From Bradyrhizobium commune (lineage in GTDB: Bacteria > Pseudomonadota > Alphaproteobacteria > Rhizobiales > Xanthobacteraceae), in contig NZ_CP061379.1 of the NCBI RefSeq assembly GCF_015624505.1, positions 5,952,001-6,016,000 of the forward strand: 64,000 bases of DNA, read 5' to 3'. Positions 46,402 to 54,541 of the stretch are shown piece by piece. A program made the position numbers and the translations under genes. Numbering within the stretch: the stretch's first letter is position 1; every line of letters starts with the position of its first letter. The notes below the pieces were generated by a model, which had not been told where the DNA came from, ran no database searches, and saw only the letters and a list, made by a program, of their open reading frames with translations.

Positions 46402-47779
46402 GTTTCGCCGCTTCCCGTCCTGCGATCCGCCCGAACACGCTGCCGATGGTCATGCCCATGCCGGCCGCGTAGCCTTTGCCGAGCACGTTGCCTGCCATGA
46501 TCTCGCCGGCCGCGAACATGTTGGCCGACGGCTTGCCGTCAGCCATCAGCATGCGCGACTCCTTGTTCACCCGCGTGCCGAGATAGGTGAAGGTGATGCC
46601 GGGCCGCACCGGATAGGCGAGAAAAGGCGGTGTCTCGATTTTGCGTGCCCAGTGCGTCTTGGGCGGTGTGACGCCTTCGGTCACGCAATCGTCGAGAATG
46701 GTGTGATCGAAGGTACCGGGCCGCACCGCGGCGTTGAATTCGGTGATGGTCTTTTCCAGAGCAACTGGGTCGAGCGTCAGCTTGCCGGCAAGCTCGGCGA
46801 CCGTCTGCCCGGCGATCGGCGGGAACAGCGTCGGCATGAAGCTGGTGACGACGGTCGAGTCGAAGATGATGTAGGCGATCTGGTCGGGCTGCGCCGCGAC
46901 CAGCCGGCCCCAGATCGCGTAGCGCTTCGGCCAGATGTCCTCGCCCTCGTCGTAGAATCGCTCAGCGTGCTTGTTGACGACGATGCCGAACACAACGGAG
47001 TCATGGCGCGTGATGATGCCACCGTCGAATTTTGGCGCGCGCGCGTCGATCGCGACCGCATGGCACTGGGTGGGATCGCCGACCTCCTGCACGCCCTTGG
47101 CGAGCAGCATCTTCAGGATCGAGCCGCGGTTATAGGGCGTGCCGCGGATCAGGAAATTGTCGGCGGCCTCGCCCCAATATTGCTTCAGCCATTCGATGTT
47201 GGCCTCGAAGCCGCCGGCGGCGGCGACCAGCGAGGTCGCGCGGATCTCGGTCTCGCCCCCGATCGGCCGCTTCAAGCGCGCGGCGAGGAACATGCCGTCC
47301 TCGATCACGAGGTCGGTGACCTCGGCATCGTATGCGACATCGACGCCAAGCCGCTCGGCGGTGAGATAGAGCGCATTCAGCATGGCGCGGCCGCCGCCGA
47401 GGAAGAACGAGTTGGTGCGGCCGAGGCTCAGCGTGCCGCCGAGCGAGGGTTGCCAGCGCACGCCCTGCTCCACGATCCAGTTGAGGATGTCCTTGGACTC
47501 CCGGATCATGTGGCGGGCCAGCACCTCGTCGGTCTGCCCGCCGGTGACGCGCAAGAGATCCTCCCAGAACTCCTCCTCGGTATAGGGACCGGTGAGGATT
47601 TCGGTGGCGGCGTCATGGGCGCAGCGCATGTTGCGGGTGTGGCGGGTGTTGCCGCCGCGATAGAATTTTGGCGCACCTTCGAGCACCAGCACGGACGCAC
47701 CGCCGCGTCGTGCCGCGATCGCCGCGCACAGCGCCGCGTTGCCGCCGCCGATCACCAGCACGTCGTATTTGCTGCCCAT
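46388..47779 (-). CDS. tcuA: TcuA-like FAD-dependent tricarballylate dehydrogenase, 463 aa
   Basis: The FAD-binding 'DVLVIGGGNAALCAAIAARR' lies at the N-terminus. Fumarate reductase/succinate dehydrogenase-type flavoprotein features follow ('VLEGAPKFYRGGNTRHTRNM', 'LVAAAGGFEANIEWL', 'RHDSVVFGIVVNKHAERF', 'YLGTRVNKESRMLM', 'FAAGEIMAGNVLGKGYAAGMGM'). TcuA converts tricarballylate to cis-aconitate. ATG 47779 (MGSKYDVLV) is used; ATG 47812 would add 11 residues. It is divergent from a GntR regulator with a palindromic operator. Confidence 0.85.
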   Translation of the reverse strand: MGSKYDVLVIGGGNAALCAAIAARRGGASVLVLEGAPKFYRGGNTRHTRNMRCAHDAATEILTGPYTEEEFWEDLLRVTGGQTDEVLARHMIRESKDILNWIVEQGVRWQPSLGGTLSLGRTNSFFLGGGRAMLNALYLTAERLGVDVAYDAEVTDLVIEDGMFLAARLKRPIGGETEIRATSLVAAAGGFEANIEWLKQYWGEAADNFLIRGTPYNRGSILKMLLAKGVQEVGDPTQCHAVAIDARAPKFDGGIITRHDSVVFGIVVNKHAERFYDEGEDIWPKRYAIWGRLVAAQPDQIAYIIFDSTVVTSFMPTLFPPIAGQTVAELAGKLTLDPVALEKTITEFNAAVRPGTFDHTILDDCVTEGVTPPKTHWARKIETPPFLAYPVRPGITFTYLGTRVNKESRMLMADGKPSANMFAAGEIMAGNVLGKGYAAGMGMTIGSVFGRIAGREAAKHARN

Positions 47780-47858
47780 GCCGTCCGTCCGATGCGACGA
47801 GGTTAGAGACATTCTGCCCGCACGCGGTCCCGGTCAACCCTGAGAGCCATTGCGTACT

Positions 47859-47870
47859 TTTGTATACAAA
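47859..47870. promoter_or_regulatory. 12-bp perfect palindrome, likely GntR-family operator
   Basis: TTTGTATACAAA reads the same on both strands and lies 67 bases before the GntR start and 80 bases before the tcuA start. A second related half-site (GATATACA) follows at 47871-47878. The TTGTATACAA core is typical of FCD-type GntR operators. Confidence 0.75.
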
Positions 47871-47936
47871 GATATACAGTAGCGGCGCAAGCGGCATCTC
47901 TGCATGGGCAGGATGCGCCCTGCGCTTCGAGGGACC

Positions 47937-48632
47937 ATGGCGAGGCGCCCGGCAAAGGCAGGCGGATCGATCGCGCGCGGCGGTGGCGTGGCGCTGGGCG
48001 AAGCCGTGTTCCGCTCGCTTTGCGAGGCCCTCCAGGCCGGCAGCTACCGCGCCGGCGACCGCCTCCGCGAGGAGGAGGTTGCGCAGCGGCTGAAGGTCAG
48101 TCGCACCCCTGTGCGGGAGGCGCTTGGCCGGCTCGCGGCACGCGGCTTCGTCGAGCCCGCCGGCGGCCGCGGGCTGATCGTGCGCAACCTCGACATCTCG
48201 GAGGTGCTCGAGCTCTACGCGATGCGCGAGATCATGGAAGGTGCCGCCGCGCGCCTTGCCGCCGAGCACGCATCTGCGCCGGAGATCGACGCGCTCAGGG
48301 ATATCGAGCAAGCATTCATGGAGGCGTCCGCGACCGACGCCGCCGAGATGGCAAGAGAAATGGCAAGGCTCAACCGCGCCTTCCACGAGGCGATCTGCCG
48401 CGCCGCCCGCAACCGCTATCTCGACAACGCTTCGCGGGAATTGCAGGACTGGATCGCCCTGCTCGGCCCGACCACCTTCACCGTGTCCGGCCGTCCCTCG
48501 ACCAGCCACGGCGAGCATCAGGCGATCATCGAGGCGATTGCCGCGCGCGACGGCGACAAGGCCGAACAGCTCGCGCGCGCCCACATCCGCGAGGCGCTGC
48601 GCTGCCGGCTCAAGTTGTTGCAGAAGCAGTAG
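47937..48632 (+). CDS. GntR-family regulator, FCD subfamily, 231 aa
   Basis: A GntR winged HTH (residues about 15-80: 'GDRLREEEVAQRLKVSRTPV', 'REALGRLAARGFVEPAG') precedes an FCD helical domain with 'VLELYAMREIMEGAAARLAA', 'LNRAFHEAICRAARNRYLDN' and 'SHGEHQAIIEAIAARDGDKA'. The Asp/His residues of the FCD metal site are visible in these stretches. It faces tcuA and probably controls it through the palindrome at 47859. ATG 47937 (MARRPAKAGG) is preferred; 47904 is possible. The effector is probably an organic acid. Confidence 0.88.
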   Translation: MARRPAKAGGSIARGGGVALGEAVFRSLCEALQAGSYRAGDRLREEEVAQRLKVSRTPVREALGRLAARGFVEPAGGRGLIVRNLDISEVLELYAMREIMEGAAARLAAEHASAPEIDALRDIEQAFMEASATDAAEMAREMARLNRAFHEAICRAARNRYLDNASRELQDWIALLGPTTFTVSGRPSTSHGEHQAIIEAIAARDGDKAEQLARAHIREALRCRLKLLQKQ

Positions 48633-48638
48633 AGACAT

Positions 48639-49112
48639 TCAGGCGAGCACGTCCGCGACGACCGCCTTCAGCACATCCCGCACATCGGCAGGCTTGAGCC
48701 GAACCTGCAAGCCGCGCTGGCCACCGTTGACGTAGACCTGCTCATGCGCAAGCGCACCCTGCTCGATCACGGTGCGGACGGGTTTGCGCTGCCCGAACGG
48801 GCTGATGCCGCCGACCTTGAAGCCGGTGACACGTTCGGCTTCCGGGGGCTTCATCATCTGCGCTGCCTTGCCGCTGACGGCCGCGGCGAGCTTCTTCATC
48901 GAGACTTCCTGATCGGACGGCACGATGACGCAGACCGGCTTGCCGTCCACCAGCGCCATCAGCGTCTTCAGCACCTGCGCGGGATCCTCGCCGAGCGCGG
49001 ACGCCGCCTGCAACCCGATGCTCTCAGCGTCGGGATCGTAGTCATAGGCGTGAACGGTGAAGGCAACGCCGGCAGCCGTCAGCGCGCGGGTGGCAGGGGT
49101 GACTTTGGACAT
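48639..49112 (-). CDS. ybaK: YbaK/Cys-tRNA(Pro) deacylase-like protein, 157 aa
   Basis: A single YbaK/ProX domain: 'ATRALTAAGVAFTVHAYDYD', 'IGLQAASALGEDPAQVLKTLM', 'PSDQEVSMKKLAAAVSGKAA', 'VTGFKVGGISPFGQRKPVRTV' and 'VYVNGGQRGLQVRLKPADV'. The conserved Lys (VLKTL) and 'GGISPFG' loop are the active region. It clears Cys mischarged onto tRNA(Pro) by prolyl-tRNA synthetase. It converges on the GntR gene, 6 bases apart. Confidence 0.9.
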   Translation of the reverse strand: MSKVTPATRALTAAGVAFTVHAYDYDPDAESIGLQAASALGEDPAQVLKTLMALVDGKPVCVIVPSDQEVSMKKLAAAVSGKAAQMMKPPEAERVTGFKVGGISPFGQRKPVRTVIEQGALAHEQVYVNGGQRGLQVRLKPADVRDVLKAVVADVLA

Positions 49113-49160
49113 GGGTGATATCTAGCACCGTCAATACGAGGCGCGAAGGGAGGACATTCC

Positions 49161-49290
49161 GTCGTCGTCCCGGCGAAGGCCGGGACCCATAACCCCAGGG
49201 AGAAGTTTGGCGAAGACTAGTCGTTCGGGATGCTACCGCCCGCAATCGATAGATTCCGCGGTATGGGTCCTGGCCTTCGCCACGACGACA
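49161..49290. repeat. Long interspersed palindromic repeat in the 49113-49517 gap
   Basis: The arm at 49161-49191 (GTCGTCCCGGCGAAGGCCGG with the following GACCCATA) is matched in inverted orientation, with a few mismatches, by 49262-49289. About 70 bases separate the arms. The arm sequence itself is palindromic. It resembles the abundant palindromic intergenic elements of Bradyrhizobium that form long hairpins. Nothing else is seen in this 405-base gap. Confidence 0.75.
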
Positions 49291-49517
49291 GCGAGGGTGT
49301 GCACGCGCCCTGCAATGACGACGATGCGGGAGGCGATGAGTACCAGGCGGGCGCTGTTGGCGATGATGCAATAATACAGGTGTTTTGCCCGACGCCGCAA
49401 GCTGTTTCGGCAAGACCGAAATTACTCAAGCCTCTCAACCCCGGTTCTACTGTGCATGGGGTTGTTTTCGCATTTTAGAGGAAGGCCTGGCCCGGACGAC
49501 GCCGGAGGGGTGGCTCG

Positions 49518-52286
49518 CTACTCCGCCGCGTCGCGCATCTCGGCGCGCTCGGCCCGCGCCGCGCAGAATTTGAACTCCGGGATCTTGCCGAACGGATCGA
49601 GTGCGGGGTTGGTCAACAGGTTCGCCGCCGCCTCGGCGTAGCAGAACGGCATGAACACCATGTTCTCGGGCACGTCGCGGTCGGAGCGGACCTTGACCTC
49701 GACGGCGCCGCGGCGGGTTTCGAGCCGGATGAAATCGCCGGGCGCAAGCTTCTTCTGGCGCATGTCCCTCGGATTCATGAACGCCACCGCCTCCGGCTCG
49801 ATCTGGTCGAGCACCTGGGCGCGACGGGTCATCGAGCCGGTGTGCCAATGCTCGAGCACGCGGCCGGTCGAGAGCACCATCGGATATTCGTCGTCGGGCA
49901 GCTCGTCCGGCGGGATGACATGGGCCGGCACGATCTTGCCGCGGCCGCTGGCGGTCGGGAAACCCGTGGTGAAGATGATCTCGTTACCGGGCAGTAGCGG
50001 ATCGTCCGCCGGATAGGTCACGGCCCCCTCACGCACCAGCCGCTCCCAGCTGATGTTCTTCAGCGACGGCATCAGCTCCGCCATCTCGGTGTAGACTTCG
50101 CCCGCGTCGGCATAATTCCAGGGCAGGCCCATGCGCTTGCCGATCTCCTGGATGATCCAGAGGTCCTGCCGCGCATCGCCGGGCGGCTTGATCACCTGGC
50201 GCGCGAGCTGCACGCGGCGGTCGGTGTTGGTGAAGGAGCCTTCCTTCTCCGCGAACGCCGAGGCCGGCAGGATGACGTCCGCGTGGAAGGCGGTCTCGGT
50301 GACGAACAGATCCTGCACCACGAGATGATCGAGCATCGCGAGCGCCTGGCGCGCATGCTGCAAATCAGGGTCGGACATCGCGGGGTTCTCACCCTCGATA
50401 TACATGCCCTTGATCTCGCCGGCATGGATCGCGTTCATGATCTCGACCACGGTGAGGCCGCGCACGGGATCGAGGTCCTGGCCCCACAGCTTCTCGAACG
50501 CGCCGCGCATGTCGTCGCGGCCGACCGGCTGGTAGTCCGGCAGGAACATCGGGATCAGGCCGGCGTCGGAAGCGCCCTGCACGTTGTTCTGGCCGCGCAG
50601 CGGATGCAGGCCGGTGCCGGGACGGCCGACCTGGCCGGTGATCAGCGCCAGCGCAATCAGGCAGCGCGCATTGTCGGTGCCGTGGACGTGCTGGCTGATG
50701 CCCATGCCCCAGAAGATGATCGACGATTTTGCCCGCGCATAGGTCCGCGCCACCTCGCGCAGGGTCTGCGCTGGGACGCCGCAGATCGGCGCCATCTTCT
50801 CCGGCGTGAACTCCTTGATCTTCTCCTTGAGGTCTTCAAAGCCCTCGGTGTAGCCGGCGATGTACTGGTCGTCGGTCAGGCCTTCGGTGATGATCGTGTT
50901 GATCATCGCGTTCAGCATCGCGACGTCGGAGCCGGGCTTGAATTGGAGGTGCCTGGCTGCGTGCCGCGACAGCGATTGCCGGCGCGGATCCATCACGAAC
51001 AGCTTGGCGCCGTTCTGCTTGACCGCATTCTTGATGAAGGTCGCGGCCACCGGATGGTTCACAGTCGGGTTGGCGCCGATCACCCAGATCACCTCGGCAT
51101 CCATCGCCGCGGAGAACGGCGCCGATACCGCGCCCGAGCTCAAGCCTTCGAACAGCGCTGCCACGGACGAGGCGTGGCACAGACGCGTGCAGTGGTCGAC
51201 GTTGTTAGAGCCGAAACCGGTGCGCACCAGCTTCTGGAACAGATAGGCCTCTTCGTTCGAGCCCTTGGCCGAGCCGAAGCCGGCGAGCGCCTTCACGCCA
51301 TGCGTGTCGCGGATTTCAACCAGCCCCTTGGCGGCGATGTCGAGCGCTTCGTCCCAACTCGCTTCACGAAAATGGGTGAAGGGATTGGCCGGGTCGACCT
51401 GGTCGTTGGAATCCTTCTTCGCATTCGGCAGCCGCACCAGCGGCTTGGTCAGCCGATGCGGATGGTGGATATAGTCGAAGCCGAAGCGGCCCTTGACGCA
51501 GAGACGGTTGTGATTGGCCGGGCCATCGCGGCCCTCAGCATAGATCACCTTCTCGTCCTTGACCTCGTAAGTCACCTGGCAGCCGACGCCGCAGAATGGG
51601 CAGAGCGAATCCACCTTCTTGTCCGGATAGGTCACGCGGGTCTGCTTGTCGTCGAGCATCACCGCCGGCATCAACGCGCCGGTCGGGCAGGCCTGCACGC
51701 ATTCGCCGCAGGCGACGCAGGTCGATTCACCCATGGGGTCGTCGAAGTCGAACACGATCTTGGCGCTGTGGTTGCGATAGGCCATGCCGATGACGTCGTT
51801 GACCTGGACCTCGCGGCAGGCGCGCACGCACAGGCCGCACTGGATGCAGGCGTCGAGATTGACGCGCATCGCCGGATGGCTGGCGTCGGTCTGCCAGCGC
51901 TCGGCAGCGGGGAAGCGGCTCTCGGTGACGCCGGTGGTCTCGGCCCAGTGCCAGAATTTCGACTCCGGATCGTGCGAGGTCTCGCGCGCCGGCTGGTCGG
52001 CGACCAGCAGCTCCATCACCATCTTCTGCGCCGACACCGCACGCGCGGATTCGGTCTTCACTTTCATGCCGACCGACGGCGTGCGCTTGCAGGAGGCCGC
52101 AAGCACGCGCTCGCCTTCGATCTCGACCATGCAGGCGCGGCAATTGCCATCGGGGCGATAGTCCGGCGCGGGCGAATAGCAGAGGTGCGGAATCTCGCGG
52201 CCCTGGCGGTGCGCGACCTGCCAGATCGTCTCGCCGGGTTTGGCCTCAACCTGCTTGCCGTCGAGCTCGAACGTGATCCTGGTCAT
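49518..52286 (-). CDS. fdhA: Formate dehydrogenase alpha (catalytic) subunit, Cys-type, 922 aa
   Basis: Domains in order: an N-terminal 2Fe-2S domain (Cys36, 49, 52, 66), two 4Fe-4S ferredoxin motifs (Cys147-157 and Cys190-200), a further 4Fe-4S site (Cys229, 232, 236, 263) and a bis-MGD molybdopterin domain to the C-terminus. The active-site position is Cys370 (RLCHASS) where E. coli FdhF has selenocysteine. The His-Cys3 cluster motif of NuoG is not seen between 100 and 125. It oxidises formate to CO2 at a Mo or W centre and passes electrons to the beta subunit. It overlaps fdhB by 4 bases. Most similar in architecture to the FDH1 class of Methylorubrum. Confidence 0.93.
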   Translation of the reverse strand: MTRITFELDGKQVEAKPGETIWQVAHRQGREIPHLCYSPAPDYRPDGNCRACMVEIEGERVLAASCKRTPSVGMKVKTESARAVSAQKMVMELLVADQPARETSHDPESKFWHWAETTGVTESRFPAAERWQTDASHPAMRVNLDACIQCGLCVRACREVQVNDVIGMAYRNHSAKIVFDFDDPMGESTCVACGECVQACPTGALMPAVMLDDKQTRVTYPDKKVDSLCPFCGVGCQVTYEVKDEKVIYAEGRDGPANHNRLCVKGRFGFDYIHHPHRLTKPLVRLPNAKKDSNDQVDPANPFTHFREASWDEALDIAAKGLVEIRDTHGVKALAGFGSAKGSNEEAYLFQKLVRTGFGSNNVDHCTRLCHASSVAALFEGLSSGAVSAPFSAAMDAEVIWVIGANPTVNHPVAATFIKNAVKQNGAKLFVMDPRRQSLSRHAARHLQFKPGSDVAMLNAMINTIITEGLTDDQYIAGYTEGFEDLKEKIKEFTPEKMAPICGVPAQTLREVARTYARAKSSIIFWGMGISQHVHGTDNARCLIALALITGQVGRPGTGLHPLRGQNNVQGASDAGLIPMFLPDYQPVGRDDMRGAFEKLWGQDLDPVRGLTVVEIMNAIHAGEIKGMYIEGENPAMSDPDLQHARQALAMLDHLVVQDLFVTETAFHADVILPASAFAEKEGSFTNTDRRVQLARQVIKPPGDARQDLWIIQEIGKRMGLPWNYADAGEVYTEMAELMPSLKNISWERLVREGAVTYPADDPLLPGNEIIFTTGFPTASGRGKIVPAHVIPPDELPDDEYPMVLSTGRVLEHWHTGSMTRRAQVLDQIEPEAVAFMNPRDMRQKKLAPGDFIRLETRRGAVEVKVRSDRDVPENMVFMPFCYAEAAANLLTNPALDPFGKIPEFKFCAARAERAEMRDAAE

Positions 52287-53992
52287 TCGGCCGCTTCCTT
52301 GAACTCGTCAGGGAAATATTTGATGACGGACGACAGCGGGTTCGATGCTGCCTGTCCGAGCCCGCAGATCGAGGCATCGCGCATCGCCTGGCTCAATTCT
52401 TCCAGCAGGGCACGGTTCCAAACCGGCTTCTGCATCAACAGCGCCGCCTTCTGGGTTCCAACCCGGCACGGCGTGCACTGGCCGCAGCTCTCGTCCTCGA
52501 AGAACTTCATCAGGTTCAATGCGGCTGCGCGCACGCTATCCTGTTGCGACAGGATCACGATCGCGGCCGAGCCGATGAAGCAGCCGTATTTCTCCAGCGT
52601 GCCGAAATCGAGCGGGATGTCGTCCATCGACGCCGGCAGGATGCCGCCGGACGCGCCGCCCGGCAGATACGCATAGAATTGATGGCCGTCGGCCATGCCG
52701 CCGCAATATTCGTCGATCAGCTCGCGCACGGTGATGCCCGCGGGCGCGAGCTTCATGCCGGGATTTTTCACACGCCCGGAGACCGAGAAGCTGCGCAGGC
52801 CGTGACGCTCATGACGGCCATGGCCCTTCCACCAGTCCGCGCCCTTCTCGACGATGTCGCGCACCCACCACAGCGTCTCGACGTTGTTGATCAGCGTCGG
52901 CAGACCGAACAGGCCGACCTGGAACGGATAAGGCGGCTTGTGCCTGGGCAGGCCGCGCTTGCCCTCGATGCTCTCCAGCAGCGAGGATTCTTCGCCACAG
53001 ATGTAGGCGCCGGCCCCGCGGCGCATGTGCAGCGTCGGGCCGCCCACGGGAAGCTTGGCGATCTCGCGCTCCAGAATCTCGCGCGACGCCGGATACTCGT
53101 CACGCAGATAGATATAGACATCGGAGGCCTGCACCACATGCGCGCCGATCAGCATGCCCTCGATGAAACGGTGCGGATCGGTTTCGAGATAATAGCGGTC
53201 CTTGAACGTGCCGGGCTCGCCCTCATCGCCGTTGATCGCCATCAGCCGCGGGCCGGGCTCGCCGAGCACCGCGCGCCATTTGCGCCCGGTCGGGAAGCCG
53301 GCGCCGCCGAGGCCGCGCAGCGATGCGTCGTCGAGCGCCTTCAGCAAATCGTCCCTCGGCAATTCGCCCGAGCGCACGCGATTGAGCAGCTTGTAGCCGC
53401 CGGCGGCGACATAGGCGTCATGGTCGATGTATTTCGGCAGATGCGCGTGAGTGTCGCCGGATTTCGCCGCGGCCAGCACGTTGGCGACCGTGGCGTGATC
53501 GACGAAGTTGTGGCCGACTTCAGCAGCAGGCGCCGTGTCGCAACGGCCGACGCAGGGCGCCCGCACCACGCGGATGCCGGGACCGGCGGCGTCTTGCAAA
53601 TCCTCGAGCAGCTTCTCGCTGCCGAGCATTGCGCAGGTGAGAGAGTCGCAGACGCGGATCGTCAGCGGCGCGATATCCGGCTCGCCTTCCTTCACCACGT
53701 CGAAATGCGCGTAGAAGGTCGCGGTCTCGAACACCTCGGCAAAGGCGAGCTTCACCTCGTCGGCGAGCGCGGCGAGATGCGCCGCTGAGATCTGATGATA
53801 CTTGTCCTGGATGAGATGCAGATATTCGATCAGGAGATCGCGCCGCCGAGGGCGATCGGCGAGCAGCAGTTCGATCTCATGCGCGGCAGTCGGATCGACC
53901 TGCCGCCCCTTGGGCGTAGCCTTGGCGCGCCGGCGCCCTTCGCCCGGATGCTCGAATTCCCTGACCTTGTGAACGTCGTCGTTGCTGCTCAT
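52283..53992 (-). CDS. fdhB: Formate dehydrogenase beta subunit, fused NuoE/NuoF-type, 569 aa
   Basis: The N-terminal NuoE-like domain (residues about 30-165) has the thioredoxin-like 2Fe-2S Cys set (Cys115, 120, 147, 151). The C-terminal NuoF-like domain has the NADH/FMN loops 'LRGLGGAGFPTGRKW', 'NGDEGEPGTFKDR', 'CGEESSLLESIEGKRG' and the 4Fe-4S 'CGQCTPCRVG' with a late Cys in 'SICGLGQ'. In many proteobacteria these halves are separate FdsG and FdsB. It transfers electrons from FdhA to NAD+ via FMN. No fdsD gene is seen next to it. Confidence 0.93.
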   Translation of the reverse strand: MSSNDDVHKVREFEHPGEGRRRAKATPKGRQVDPTAAHEIELLLADRPRRRDLLIEYLHLIQDKYHQISAAHLAALADEVKLAFAEVFETATFYAHFDVVKEGEPDIAPLTIRVCDSLTCAMLGSEKLLEDLQDAAGPGIRVVRAPCVGRCDTAPAAEVGHNFVDHATVANVLAAAKSGDTHAHLPKYIDHDAYVAAGGYKLLNRVRSGELPRDDLLKALDDASLRGLGGAGFPTGRKWRAVLGEPGPRLMAINGDEGEPGTFKDRYYLETDPHRFIEGMLIGAHVVQASDVYIYLRDEYPASREILEREIAKLPVGGPTLHMRRGAGAYICGEESSLLESIEGKRGLPRHKPPYPFQVGLFGLPTLINNVETLWWVRDIVEKGADWWKGHGRHERHGLRSFSVSGRVKNPGMKLAPAGITVRELIDEYCGGMADGHQFYAYLPGGASGGILPASMDDIPLDFGTLEKYGCFIGSAAIVILSQQDSVRAAALNLMKFFEDESCGQCTPCRVGTQKAALLMQKPVWNRALLEELSQAMRDASICGLGQAASNPLSSVIKYFPDEFKEAAE

Positions 53993-54160
53993 GGAGACGT
54001 CGCGTTCTCCTCAAAAGCGCCTATCAGGCACGCGCATGGAGCCAACTCTAATCTCTGGTATGCCAGAGGCAAGGAAATTTAGAACGTCTCAATTATGATT
54101 GAGGGGGCAGGCAGCCGCCCTGCCGTGCCCCCTTGCGCAAGCGGTGCGCGGAACGTCGCC

Positions 54161-54445
54161 TCAGGTCTTGCTCATGCACTCTTCGATGTAGAACCAGCGG
54201 TCGTCGCCGATCAGCCCCTTGGACTTCACATCGGCGCGGCAGGCTTTCAGCTTCGGCTTGTTGGCCGACCACTTCGCCTTCATGTCCTTCAGCTTCTGCA
54301 TGGTGAGCTTGATCTTGCCGGGCGGCTTGGCGTCGGTCGTAGCACTCGGCGCAGGCGCAGCAGGCGCTGTCGCAGTTTGCGCAGATGCGGTGTGAAGGCC
54401 CGCGGCCAGCAGCATGGCAGCGAGGCAAATACGGGTGCGAAGCAT
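54161..54445 (-). CDS. PsiF-repeat-like small exported protein, 94 aa
   Basis: Start ATG 54445 (MLRTRICLAAMLLAAGLHTA) gives a signal peptide ending SAQ. An Ala/Pro linker is followed by 'KWSANKPKLKACRADVKSKG' and 'GDDRWFYIEECMSKT', with two Cys and the pattern of the PsiF repeat, a family named after an E. coli phosphate-starvation-inducible protein. The role is unknown. It lies between fdhB and the antiporter. Confidence 0.6.
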   Translation of the reverse strand: MLRTRICLAAMLLAAGLHTASAQTATAPAAPAPSATTDAKPPGKIKLTMQKLKDMKAKWSANKPKLKACRADVKSKGLIGDDRWFYIEECMSKT

Positions 54446-54541
54446 CGGAATCCCCCTAAGTCCCATTCTCAATCATCTTGTCAGGCGAGCACCGCGGGAT
54501 GTGGCCATGCGGCAGCATCCCGCGACGATGTGGGCTTGAGA

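Noticed and set aside
50283..52676. 797-codon plus-strand frame opposite the formate dehydrogenase genes
   Set aside because: Antisense shadow of fdhA and fdhB, with atypical His/Arg/Asp-rich composition and no motif.
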